From NCBI GenBank assembly GCA_026706455.1, contig JAPOYS010000057.1, forward strand, positions 1 through 46,969: a stretch of 46,969 bases of DNA. The letters are read 5' to 3'. The notes beneath the pieces were generated by a model. It did no database searches and had not been told where the DNA came from. It saw only the letters and a program-made list of their open reading frames with translations. This document shows positions 16,326 to 24,827 of this stretch, in pieces; the first letter of the stretch is position 1; each line of letters opens with the position of its first letter. This DNA is from Chloroflexota bacterium. Lineage in GTDB: Bacteria > Chloroflexota > Anaerolineae > Aggregatilineales > Phototrophicaceae. The position numbers and the translations under genes were made by a program.

Positions 16326-18415
16326 CAAGCGCCGTCTTCATCGGCAGCGGGCAGCGGCAGCACTTCGATCTCGTAAAGAAAGATGCGGTCGCCATGCGCT
16401 TGATCATCTTTGAGGACGGGAAGGCGCTGCTGGTCGCTTTGGCGATAGGCGCCGACGGAGACGATGTATTTGCCCGGCAAGGCGGTATCGCGCAACTGTA
16501 TCGACGTCACTTGAATGAAGACATCGCGTTCTCGCAGCATAAGCGGGTTGACGCTGATGACATCGCGGATGCCAATTGGCGTAACCGGGTCGGCCAGGAT
16601 GTGATTCTTGAGGGTGATATCGGGCAGGAACTCGCCTTCGACTCGCCAGTAGGTGATGACTTCGACGGCTTCGCCTGGCAGGAAGGCGCGCTGGACATCG
16701 GGCTCGTAGCCGAGGAGGGTCAAGTTGCCGCCGAAGCGGATTGGCGGCGCGATCGGCTCGGGCTCGGCCACTTCCGGCGCGTAGGAGAGCGGCGCGGTGG
16801 TGGTTAGCGCGCCGGCGCGGTCGGCCAGCAGTTGCGCGGCATCCAGTTCAAATACGGTATCGCGCGGCAGGTTTCCGGTTAGGGGACGTCCATTGGCCAG
16901 CCATTCCTGCAAATATGGATGCACGCTGTCGCGCGTCTGCCTGTCGAATAAGACGATGCGCTGCTTTGCGCCGCCATTCGTGAGCAGGAGGCTGCGGCTA
17001 CAATCCGCTTCTTGATACCTGAACCCGGAGCGATTCATCATCAGGAGCGTCTTGTCGCTGCTGCCGATGGCGCGCTGTTCCTGCTCGGTATCCCAGCCGG
17101 CATCGCAGAAGACCACCGGAAGCTCGTTTCCGACGGTATCGAAGAAGTGGGCGATCTGACCCAGATCCCCGTTGACCAAGGGCATGACCGCCTCGTGATC
17201 GCGCCAGTCGGCAAAGAGATCGGACCAGGTCCAGACGACGTTAATGGCGAGGAGCGCGAGCACGCCGGCGACCGCCATCCGGCGAAAAATGACATCGACA
17301 AAGATGGGCGCGCGAATCAGCGAATAGAAGCCCATCCCGAAGAAGATGGCGAGCTGCGGCAAAATCACGCTCATCCGGTGGAAATTGGGGCTGTTTTCCA
17401 CGATGAGCGCGGCGGGCAGCGCCAGTACAAACATAATCAAGAGCAGCATGAAGCGCGGCCGATGGCGGCGCAGGATGCAGATGACGAGTCCGGCCAGCAT
17501 CAAGATGCCGCTAAAGGCGTCAACCAGGGGGCGCCCGGGCAGATTATGCAGCGGGTTCACATCGCCGCTGGATACGATCGCCAGGAGACCATTGGCGGCT
17601 GACGTCAAAAGCGAGTCGTTATAGTGAGGCAGAATGCGTTGCCCGGCGGCATACTGCGGCAGATTTATGGAAGAAATCAAGTAAGGCATGCTAATGATCA
17701 GCATGAGCAAGATGGCAAAAAGCGTGTAGCTGCGGTGCTGGCGAAACATCACATTGCGGAAATAAAGCAAATGGGCGATATAGAATATAGCGCCCAGCAC
17801 GATAAAGAGGCTCGATGGATGCGCGTAGACGCCAATGCCCAGCAGCCCGCCCAATGCGGCGAAGGAGACGATGCTTGAGCTGACGTCGCGCGTGCGCCGG
17901 TACACCGGCAAGGAGCGCGCCAAAGCCAGCATCGTCGCCGAAATCAGGAACAATACCGCGGCATCGCTGGACACCGCGCGGGCGAGCAGGATGCTGCTCA
18001 TGTTAACCGTGACCAAGCCGGCCGAGAGTACGCCGATGATGGGATTGAAGAGATGGTTGCCGAGCGTATATATGATCGCAATCGACAACATGCTCAGCCA
18101 GAGGGAGGTAATGCGAAAGCCGATCGTGCCTTCGCCAACGAATGAAGTCACAAAGGCGATCAAGACGTGGTAAGCGCCTTCGCGCCCGCCGTCTTCGCCC
18201 GGGTAAAAGACATAGATATCGCCTTGCCGGACGTTGTCGACAAGGCGGATATTTGTGATTTCGTCTTCGCTGAAGCCTGGCGGCAGATTGGCGAGATCAT
18301 AGGTGCGCAAGAGTGCCGCCAAGAGCAATAACCCGATGACAAGCAGATAGCTCATCCGGCTGGTCATCAAGGCGTGACCCTTGACCATGTTTATCAACGA
18401 CGATTGAACGGTCAT
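16325..18415 (-). CDS. GT39-type membrane glycosyltransferase with C-terminal beta-sandwich
   Basis: This encodes 696 residues from ATG 18415 (later in-frame ATGs at 18388, 18367 and 18355 are possible; the first TM starts near residue 22). About ten membrane helices occupy residues 22-395. The first outer loop carries PPGFSEDEITN, the acidic DE pair typical of GT-C lipid-linked sugar transferases (ArnT/PMT, GT39). RAVSSDAAVLFL fits the conserved loop near helix 4. Residues about 400-520 are a periplasmic region, and about 560-690 a beta-sandwich (LLGYEPDVQRAFLPGE...) common in Chloroflexota GT39 proteins. It probably moves a polyprenyl-linked sugar to an outer-surface acceptor. Three glycosidase-like genes lie upstream on the same strand, 142 bp apart. 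TATACT on the minus strand (18431-18426) may be a -10. Confidence 0.75.
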   Translation of the reverse strand: MTVQSSLINMVKGHALMTSRMSYLLVIGLLLLAALLRTYDLANLPPGFSEDEITNIRLVDNVRQGDIYVFYPGEDGGREGAYHVLIAFVTSFVGEGTIGFRITSLWLSMLSIAIIYTLGNHLFNPIIGVLSAGLVTVNMSSILLARAVSSDAAVLFLISATMLALARSLPVYRRTRDVSSSIVSFAALGGLLGIGVYAHPSSLFIVLGAIFYIAHLLYFRNVMFRQHRSYTLFAILLMLIISMPYLISSINLPQYAAGQRILPHYNDSLLTSAANGLLAIVSSGDVNPLHNLPGRPLVDAFSGILMLAGLVICILRRHRPRFMLLLIMFVLALPAALIVENSPNFHRMSVILPQLAIFFGMGFYSLIRAPIFVDVIFRRMAVAGVLALLAINVVWTWSDLFADWRDHEAVMPLVNGDLGQIAHFFDTVGNELPVVFCDAGWDTEQEQRAIGSSDKTLLMMNRSGFRYQEADCSRSLLLTNGGAKQRIVLFDRQTRDSVHPYLQEWLANGRPLTGNLPRDTVFELDAAQLLADRAGALTTTAPLSYAPEVAEPEPIAPPIRFGGNLTLLGYEPDVQRAFLPGEAVEVITYWRVEGEFLPDITLKNHILADPVTPIGIRDVISVNPLMLRERDVFIQVTSIQLRDTALPGKYIVSVGAYRQSDQQRLPVLKDDQAHGDRIFLYEIEVLPLPAADEDGA

Positions 18416-18557
18416 AGCGTCAGCAAGTATACCTCAAATTGCGAGAAAACCTGTTTCAAAGCGCTGCGTCTCGTAGTTGCTTGCGGCTTGCGATCGACCG
18501 CGCAAACGGCGGTCAATTATGAGCGGATTCTATTACACGAATTGAAGCGCTATCTCT

Positions 18558-19775
18558 TTATGCTGGGCAAATCGGCGCTACCACTTTGCCTAAGGCCACG
18601 GGACCATTGTCAACGCGCGCAGGTATCAAGAAGTCGCCGCAGACTTTTCGCATGTTGGCGACTTTGATGAATGCGGGACGCGGTCGGCTGCCTTCCGCTT
18701 CGACGATGGACCACCAGTATTCTTCATCGGCCGGATGCCAGGCCGGGTCGGGTAGGTAGATCAGGATCATCAGCCCGACCCAAGGGCGCCAATTGGCGAT
18801 GACGTATTCATAAGCGCGCTCAATGAAATCGGCTTGCTCCTGTTCGGTAACGCTGAACCATTGATATTCGGGATTGACGGGGTCGATGGTATAGCCGAAC
18901 TCCAAGATGGCCATCTGGCGCGCTTCATCGCCGTAGTTCAGCATGATCTTGCGCAGATCCTCAACGCGGCGGAAAGTGAACCAGCGATGGAGGGCCTGCG
19001 GGTCATCCGGTCCGATCTCGGGCGGGGCGAAGCCCGGCGCGTGCACGCCAACAGCGTCGATATAGCGCTGAAAGCCGTGGCGATACATCTGATCGAGATA
19101 CACGTCGTCCGGCATGGCGCGCTCGTCGTAGGTGCCGGTCGGCGCCAAGCCGGCGGAGATGAGGATGGCGGCCGGGTCGATCTGGCGAATCGCGCGTCCG
19201 CATTCCGCGAGCAAGTTAACGTAGGCGGCCGGGTCCGGGCTTTGATCGCCCCATTCGCGGCTCAGGTTTGGTTCGTTCCAGATTTGGTAAGCGCTGATGT
19301 TGCCCCGGTAGCGCTCGGCAACGGCGGCGCAGTAGGCTCGCCACTCCGTCATGCTTTCCGGGGGAGCGTCACGGGCGAGGCTTGCGCCGGGCGAGCGCGC
19401 CCATTGAGGCGTTTGCCCAAGCCGAACGACGAGCTGCAGTCCGCGGCGCTGAACCTCGCTGAGGATGCGATCGGCCTGCCGCCAATCCCAGACGCCCCTC
19501 TGCGGCTCCAAATCGCGCCAGGCGAAGATCTGCTTGGCATGGCTGAACGACATCAGGCGCACCCAGTCCAAATGCTTGCCGACAGTTCCAACATCCCACC
19601 ATAAGAAAGTATGAACGCCGTAAGTCAGCGATGCAAAGGGCGCGTCGGCTATGGACCGCGCCTTGAACGGGTCCCAGATGGGCTGCAGGTAGCGCCAGCC
19701 TAAGACGCCGCCGGCAGTGACGACGGCGTAGGCAAGCAGGAGCGCGGCGATCTTCTTGCGAGTCAACCCTCGCAT
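18558..19775 (-). CDS. Membrane-anchored clan-A glycoside hydrolase-like protein (paralogue 1)
   Basis: This encodes 405 residues from ATG 19775, one base after the stop of the upstream gene, so it is translationally coupled. One N-terminal membrane helix (about 9-27) precedes a (beta/alpha)8 domain of roughly residues 45-385. The proposed acid/base is E168 in IWNEPNLSREW and the proposed nucleophile E292 in AILEFGYT, the normal spacing for clan GH-A (GH5/GH39-like). ISAGLAPTG and DAVGVH are shared with the two neighbouring paralogues. It is a probable retaining glycosidase acting outside the membrane. The substrate is unknown; the nearby GT39 transferase suggests a surface polysaccharide or glycoprotein glycan. 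Confidence 0.75.
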   Translation of the reverse strand: MRGLTRKKIAALLLAYAVVTAGGVLGWRYLQPIWDPFKARSIADAPFASLTYGVHTFLWWDVGTVGKHLDWVRLMSFSHAKQIFAWRDLEPQRGVWDWRQADRILSEVQRRGLQLVVRLGQTPQWARSPGASLARDAPPESMTEWRAYCAAVAERYRGNISAYQIWNEPNLSREWGDQSPDPAAYVNLLAECGRAIRQIDPAAILISAGLAPTGTYDERAMPDDVYLDQMYRHGFQRYIDAVGVHAPGFAPPEIGPDDPQALHRWFTFRRVEDLRKIMLNYGDEARQMAILEFGYTIDPVNPEYQWFSVTEQEQADFIERAYEYVIANWRPWVGLMILIYLPDPAWHPADEEYWWSIVEAEGSRPRPAFIKVANMRKVCGDFLIPARVDNGPVALGKVVAPICPA

Positions 19776-19776
19776 C

Positions 19777-21225
19777 TTAGGCGCTCGCGCGAGCCAGATA
19801 GTTTTGCTGCCAAGCCCGTATCGAGTCGTAGGCGGGGCGGAAGGTAAAATCTGGTCCGATCAATGAATAAGGCACGTTGTCGTTGGAAATGTCATAACCG
19901 GCTTGGGGACCGTAATTGAAATTCCAAATGAACGCTAACCAGACGAAACCCCAGGCTTCCATATTGGTCAAGGCTTGGAGGATCCATTCCGCCTGCTCGG
20001 CGAGGCTGTTATCCAGCGAAAACTCGAAGCCCGGGCGCGCCTCGCCCAGGTCCTCGGACGAGGGCCAGCCAAACTCGGTGACGCACAGCTTGGTATCGCG
20101 CCCGGCCGCGCGGATTCGTTGGGCGTAGCCTTCCAAAGTACTGCGGAAGCTCCAGCTATGATGCCGGTTCGTGGAGGGAGCTTTGAATATCGCCGTTGGA
20201 TCATCGGGGATCTCGAAATAACGATAATCCGGGCTGACATTGTAGCCATTGTGATGGGCGCCGACGCAATCGGCCCAGTCCAAGAAATTCGCGTCGATTA
20301 GCCGTTCCATGTAGATGAAATCGTTGACCGCGGTGCGGCCGTCGTCGACGCCCGTCGGCGAAAGCGCCCCGCTAATGACAATGATGCCCGGCTCAAGAGC
20401 TTTGATCGTTTGGTAGGCGGCGCGCAATAGCTCCATGTATTTGCCGGCGCTGAAACCATGAATCGATGTCCATTCGCGGTCCAGGTTCTGTTCATTCCAG
20501 ACTTCAATCGCGTGGACTTGGCCCGGGTATCGGTTGAGGATGGCGGCGACGAAATCGACGAAGGTCTGCGGATCGGCCGGGGGTCCCTGCCGCTCCAGGT
20601 TGGCCTCAGGTTCGCGCGCCCAGTCGGGGGCGGTCACGATCGACAGCAGCATCTTGATGTCGAATTGCTGCGCGCTGGGCATGACGAAATCGAGAACGCG
20701 CCAGTCAATCTGACCTTGCTGCGGCTCCATCTGTTCCCAAAGAACCTGCTGCTTCACCCAGCGCAAGCCCAGATCGGCGCTGACGGAGCGATACCAATTG
20801 TCCTGATTCACCGGGTCAAAGTCGGGCGCCTGTTCCACCTGGATGCCTACTTCAAAACGCTTAAGATCGACGGGGAATGGTGTTGGAATCGGCGTCGCCG
20901 TCGGCCTTGGCGTCGCCGTTGGCTCCAGCGTTACCTCTTCCACAAAGACTGGCATGGTTGGATCGGGCGTCGTTCGAGTCGGCGTGGAGGTCGGCTGGGA
21001 CGATGCGCTGGGCAGCGCAAGCGCGACCTCCGTGCCATCATCCTCTTCTTCGTCGTCATCGTCGGCAGCCGCCAGCGGAAGGGGATTGCCGGAAGCGCTA
21101 TCATTTCGCTCGGCGCCGGATGTGAAGTAGATCGCGAGAAATGTCGCCGCCACCATGACGAGCGTGATGACGAGCCAGATGAAGACGAAGCCGCGAATCT
21201 GCTTGTGTACCGCTTTCGTTACCAC
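19777..21225 (-). CDS. Membrane-anchored clan-A glycoside hydrolase-like protein with acidic/Thr-Pro stalk (paralogue 2)
   Basis: This encodes 482 residues from GTG 21225, supported by AGGAG at 21233-21229. A membrane helix (about 12-34) is followed by an acidic run (DDDDEEEDDG) and a Thr/Pro-rich stalk (about 75-120), so the catalytic domain stands off the membrane. The barrel (about 125-480) has E245 in VWNEQNLDREW and E384 in CVTEFGWPS as likely acid/base and nucleophile. The WNEQN variant replaces the usual Pro. ISGALSPTG and DCVGAHHNGY align with the flanking paralogues. Late motifs (VWLAFIWNFNYGPQAGYDIS) resemble the end of paralogue 3. The substrate is unknown. Confidence 0.75.
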   Translation of the reverse strand: MVTKAVHKQIRGFVFIWLVITLVMVAATFLAIYFTSGAERNDSASGNPLPLAAADDDDEEEDDGTEVALALPSASSQPTSTPTRTTPDPTMPVFVEEVTLEPTATPRPTATPIPTPFPVDLKRFEVGIQVEQAPDFDPVNQDNWYRSVSADLGLRWVKQQVLWEQMEPQQGQIDWRVLDFVMPSAQQFDIKMLLSIVTAPDWAREPEANLERQGPPADPQTFVDFVAAILNRYPGQVHAIEVWNEQNLDREWTSIHGFSAGKYMELLRAAYQTIKALEPGIIVISGALSPTGVDDGRTAVNDFIYMERLIDANFLDWADCVGAHHNGYNVSPDYRYFEIPDDPTAIFKAPSTNRHHSWSFRSTLEGYAQRIRAAGRDTKLCVTEFGWPSSEDLGEARPGFEFSLDNSLAEQAEWILQALTNMEAWGFVWLAFIWNFNYGPQAGYDISNDNVPYSLIGPDFTFRPAYDSIRAWQQNYLARASA

Positions 21226-21306
21226 GTTAGCTCCTGCGGTTCGTCGCCGGCGCGATAAGCAGAGGTTACATCAAAAAGCGCAAACGCGGGAGTGTAATCC
21301 GCCCTC

Positions 21307-24144
21307 CTAGCGAGCGCGCGCCAATGCGCCGCATGCCGGGCAAGAGCCGTCCGGTCGGATAATGGCGTAGCCCGCTTGCGGATCGGCGCCGTAGTGCGAA
21401 AAGTCGATATTCCAGACGATAAAGAGCGGTACTTTTCCACTCTGGGACGCCAGCGCCGCCGCTTGCGCCAGCCAAGCCGCCTGCTGCTGCACGGTGACGT
21501 CCTGCGCCCAACTGAAGTATGCGGGTAAGGGAGGCAGGCCATCGGAAGTGAGATAGCCCAATTCGGTAAAACAGATGGGCCGTCCGGCGATGCCATAATA
21601 GGTGTTGAGCATGCCGTGAAAGTAGCGGGTGTAGTAATCGCCTTGGCGCGGATCGCCGCTGGTGCGGCTGGGCGGGATGATGCCTTCATTGTAGTGGGCG
21701 CCGACGCAATCGAGATAGTCGAGCCCGCCGCCCGCTACCATCTCGCGCAGCCAGCGATCGTCATTCATCACTTGCCCCGGGAAGGCGTTTTCCGCGCCGG
21801 TGGGGGCGGGCGCGGCGCTGATGACCATGGTGGCGCCGTTGGTTGCCTTGATCTTCCGATAGGCTTGGGACAGCATGCGCGCATAGGCGACGCCGCTAAT
21901 TTGGCCGCGGGGCCATTCGCGGTCGATGTTAGGCTCATTCCAAACTTCGATAGCGTCAGCGCCTTGCGCCGCGATCCGCTGGAGCCAATCGGTATAGGCA
22001 TGGATGTAGGCGTCGCCGCCAGCAGCCAATTCCGCTGGATCGCCAACGGTTCCGACTAGAATCTTGAAGCCATTATTGCGCGCGTTTTTGATGTCGCCAG
22101 ACACATCTGGCGGCCGATTACGATAGAAGCGCGACTGGATCTTCATCCAGGTCATGCCGGCCGAGCGCAGCGCCCCGATCGTGCGCCCGCTGCCGGTGCT
22201 GAGCACGTGGCCGCCAATCTCGATGCGGATGCTGCCCGCTGGCGGCGGGTCCGCGCCATAGTCCGCGCTACTGGGCGGGCGAACTGTAGCGACGGGCGCA
22301 GCGATGACTGGCTGCGGCACGGGCGTCGGCGTCGGAATCGGAGTGGGCGTTGGCGTTGGCGTCGGCTGGAACAACGGAATCACGGCGCCGCGGCGCGCGC
22401 TTACCGCGCCAAGATCGTCCGCCGCCGACCAATTGATGGCGTAATTGCCCTCGGGCGCTTCCAGAGTCAGCACGAACATCTCATCCAGATTGGTAACGAC
22501 GTGATCGAGCGGCGCCCCCGCCCCGTCAATGGTCCAGCGAGCCTTTAGCCGAGCGGGCGAACTGCTAGCCGGCTGCCGCGCTTTGAAATCCATGATGGCT
22601 TGCAGCAGTCTCGGGCTATGTTCGCGCGCAAACAGATCATCAAAGGCAATGCCAGCGATGGCCTCGGCGCTGGCCATCCGCTGGCGCAGGGCGGCGGCAT
22701 CAGTCAGCCAGACGCGCGCGATGACGCTGGACGTCTCATCGCGGTAATCGATATGGCTCGTTTGGATAGCGCGGTCGATGCCGGAAACAGCGCGATAACC
22801 GCTTAGCGAGGCGCGAATGATGGCGCCCGGCGGTATCGATCCGGTCTGGCTTACGTCGTCAGCGGTTACGATCACATCGCCCAGGGCGGCGAAGGCGGCA
22901 TGCCAGCCGATCGGGCGAAAGACGCCATCGACCTCGCGAACGGAGCGGGCGCTCAAGCCCAGCAGGATTTTGTTGCGGGCGACTTGGCTCGTAACTTTTC
23001 GCAGCAGATCATGGACGGCGCCGGCCGGCAAAAACGCGCGCGGATCGATGACCGCGCCGAGCTGAAGATAGTCTACCGCTTCCCCGATTCGGCGCCAGTC
23101 GTAGCCGCCGCTGCCCCGGGAACCGTCCGCGCCCGATTCCGCGGGCAGGACCACGCCGAGGCGCAGACCATCTTGGGACAAGCTGGACGCCAATTCGGAA
23201 ATGAAGCGCGTGAAGTCGTCGCGATGTTCCCTCGTTAGACCGCGATAATCAATGAAGACGCCATCGAATCCGTTGAATTTGGCCAGCTCGGCAATCTTGG
23301 CGATGTGAAGCGCCCGCGGGCCAGCTTGCGAAATGAGCGTCGCCACGGTGGAGCGGTCGATGGCGCGCGGGTCGGTGAAGTTGCGGATTGCTGGCAGCAA
23401 GAGATAGGGCGCGCTTGAACTGCCGCCCGGCGCCAGGCTGCCGATTAAAGCGCCGCTGCGCGTCGGTCGCAAACCGGCCGGGCTGAGGATATCGGCGAGC
23501 GCCGCGACCTCGCTGTCGAGGTCTTGGGCGACATCTTGCGCGAGCAAGACAACTGGCTCGGTCCGCCGAAAATGAAAGGCGGCTAAGAGACGCGGGGTAA
23601 AATCGGCGGCGCCAAGCAGAGCGCCCGCGACGAACTCCGACGGGATGAAACGCCAGACAGCGCCGCTCCAGCCATAGAGAGCCAGGCGCTCGGGCCTGGC
23701 TGCCGCTGCCGGCGGCGTCAATTCGATCTGCAGCGCGCCGGGCGCGTCGCCGCGCGCCTCGATCAGATAGAATGGGCTGGCGAGCGTCAAGAAGGGCGGC
23801 AGTTCCTCACGAGCGCTGGACAGCCAGGCGGGCTGGCTGGCATCGGCTGTTTCGAAGGCAGCGCCAGACAGGCGACTGAGCTTGACGGCGAAGTCGGCAG
23901 CCGGCTCATCGGCTGGCAGGCTGAGGCGGAGTTCGGCGTCGAGGGCGATGGTGGGCGCGGCGGCGTTGAGCGGGCTGTATTGGCGGGCGAGCAGGCGCGC
24001 AGGCAGGTTGATGGGCGGGAGGAAGAGGCTGAAGGCGACGAGGGCGGCGGCGATGAAGATGGATGCGCAGGAGACGAGGCAGGAGGCGCGGTGGCTGGGG
24101 CGGCGCTCTTTACTGCCTTGGATAGATTGGGTGGATATCGACAC
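21307..24144 (-). CDS. Two-domain secreted/anchored protein: degenerate GH18-like domain plus clan-A glycosidase (paralogue 3)
   Basis: This encodes 945 residues. The best start is GTG 24144, with no ribosome site, two bases after the restriction-enzyme stop. A membrane helix lies at about 27-46. Residues about 195-480 resemble a GH18/spore-germination-type barrel (AKFNGFDGVFIDYRGL). In the DxxDxDxE-like stretch D294 and D299 are kept but the catalytic Glu position is R301, so it may bind rather than cut glycan. A Thr/Pro linker (about 600-620) joins a second barrel with E737 (EVWNEPNIDREW) and E861 (CFTELGYL), which aligns with paralogues 1 and 2 (ISAAPAPTG, DCVGAHYNEG). The missing ribosome site suggests the upstream end was altered by the restriction island. 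Confidence 0.75.
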   Translation of the reverse strand: MSISTQSIQGSKERRPSHRASCLVSCASIFIAAALVAFSLFLPPINLPARLLARQYSPLNAAAPTIALDAELRLSLPADEPAADFAVKLSRLSGAAFETADASQPAWLSSAREELPPFLTLASPFYLIEARGDAPGALQIELTPPAAAARPERLALYGWSGAVWRFIPSEFVAGALLGAADFTPRLLAAFHFRRTEPVVLLAQDVAQDLDSEVAALADILSPAGLRPTRSGALIGSLAPGGSSSAPYLLLPAIRNFTDPRAIDRSTVATLISQAGPRALHIAKIAELAKFNGFDGVFIDYRGLTREHRDDFTRFISELASSLSQDGLRLGVVLPAESGADGSRGSGGYDWRRIGEAVDYLQLGAVIDPRAFLPAGAVHDLLRKVTSQVARNKILLGLSARSVREVDGVFRPIGWHAAFAALGDVIVTADDVSQTGSIPPGAIIRASLSGYRAVSGIDRAIQTSHIDYRDETSSVIARVWLTDAAALRQRMASAEAIAGIAFDDLFAREHSPRLLQAIMDFKARQPASSSPARLKARWTIDGAGAPLDHVVTNLDEMFVLTLEAPEGNYAINWSAADDLGAVSARRGAVIPLFQPTPTPTPTPIPTPTPVPQPVIAAPVATVRPPSSADYGADPPPAGSIRIEIGGHVLSTGSGRTIGALRSAGMTWMKIQSRFYRNRPPDVSGDIKNARNNGFKILVGTVGDPAELAAGGDAYIHAYTDWLQRIAAQGADAIEVWNEPNIDREWPRGQISGVAYARMLSQAYRKIKATNGATMVISAAPAPTGAENAFPGQVMNDDRWLREMVAGGGLDYLDCVGAHYNEGIIPPSRTSGDPRQGDYYTRYFHGMLNTYYGIAGRPICFTELGYLTSDGLPPLPAYFSWAQDVTVQQQAAWLAQAAALASQSGKVPLFIVWNIDFSHYGADPQAGYAIIRPDGSCPACGALARAR

Positions 24145-24146
24145 GA

Positions 24147-24827
24147 CTACAAGTATTTTCGGGCCGCCAGCTCGGCCAAGTCGTCCGCCAGTTCATCTAT
24201 CAGGCGTATTCTGGACTCAAGACCGGGATAAAGATAGTCGTCTAGATTAAACTCAGGACGGTTCACGACATAGATTGCGTCTATATCTGTTTCCAGCACT
24301 GCTCGGTTCTTCTTTTTTCGGGGCCTTCGTCTCAAATCATTGTCGCTGTTCGGTGTTAGCAAAAACACTCTGATATTTTTGGTATTGCTCTGGGCATGGA
24401 GTTTCAAGCGCCAATACGCCGTCTGAGTCGCCCGTTCTCGGAGCGAGGATTTGATGGATAGAATCGCGAGAATTCGTTCTCGACTTGGCTGATAAACAAT
24501 CAGATCCACATCAGGCAAGTGGGAGCCATAGTCTCCGAAATCAATCTCCACTTTATCGCTCGCCTCTTCAACAGAGATAAGTTCGAGATTATGCGGTTTC
24601 AGCTTCTGAGTAATAATATGCTCAAGCACTTTCTCCAGCCCGAGTCCCTTCACGTTGCGCCACGACTGGCTCGCATTTATTACGGGCGACAGTCTTCTCG
24701 CATGCTCTTTTTCAGCATCCAAGAGGAATTCAGGAATGTTTTTGTATTCTGGCGAACAACGCTGAATGAAGTAGTCGCGGATATCCTCCGCGCTCATTCC
24801 ATCATCCTTCTTCCGCTTCTTTGTCAT
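24147..24827 (-). CDS. Type II restriction endonuclease, BsaWI-like
   Basis: This encodes 226 residues from ATG 24827, overlapping the methyltransferase stop by four bases (ATGA). The N-terminal part (YFIQRCSPEYKNIPEFL, INASQSWRNVKG) and the central HLPDVDLIVYQPSRERI followed by ILSIKSSLRERATQTAYW resemble the BsaWI family, whose founder cuts WCCGGW. The proposed active-site residues are D106 or D108 and K126 of a PD-(D/E)XK core. LETDIDAIYVV is a later family-like strand. The gene is more AT-rich than the chromosome around it, consistent with transfer. The family match is from memory of related sequences, so the exact recognition site is inference. Confidence 0.75.
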   Translation of the reverse strand: MTKKRKKDDGMSAEDIRDYFIQRCSPEYKNIPEFLLDAEKEHARRLSPVINASQSWRNVKGLGLEKVLEHIITQKLKPHNLELISVEEASDKVEIDFGDYGSHLPDVDLIVYQPSRERILAILSIKSSLRERATQTAYWRLKLHAQSNTKNIRVFLLTPNSDNDLRRRPRKKKNRAVLETDIDAIYVVNRPEFNLDDYLYPGLESRIRLIDELADDLAELAARKYL

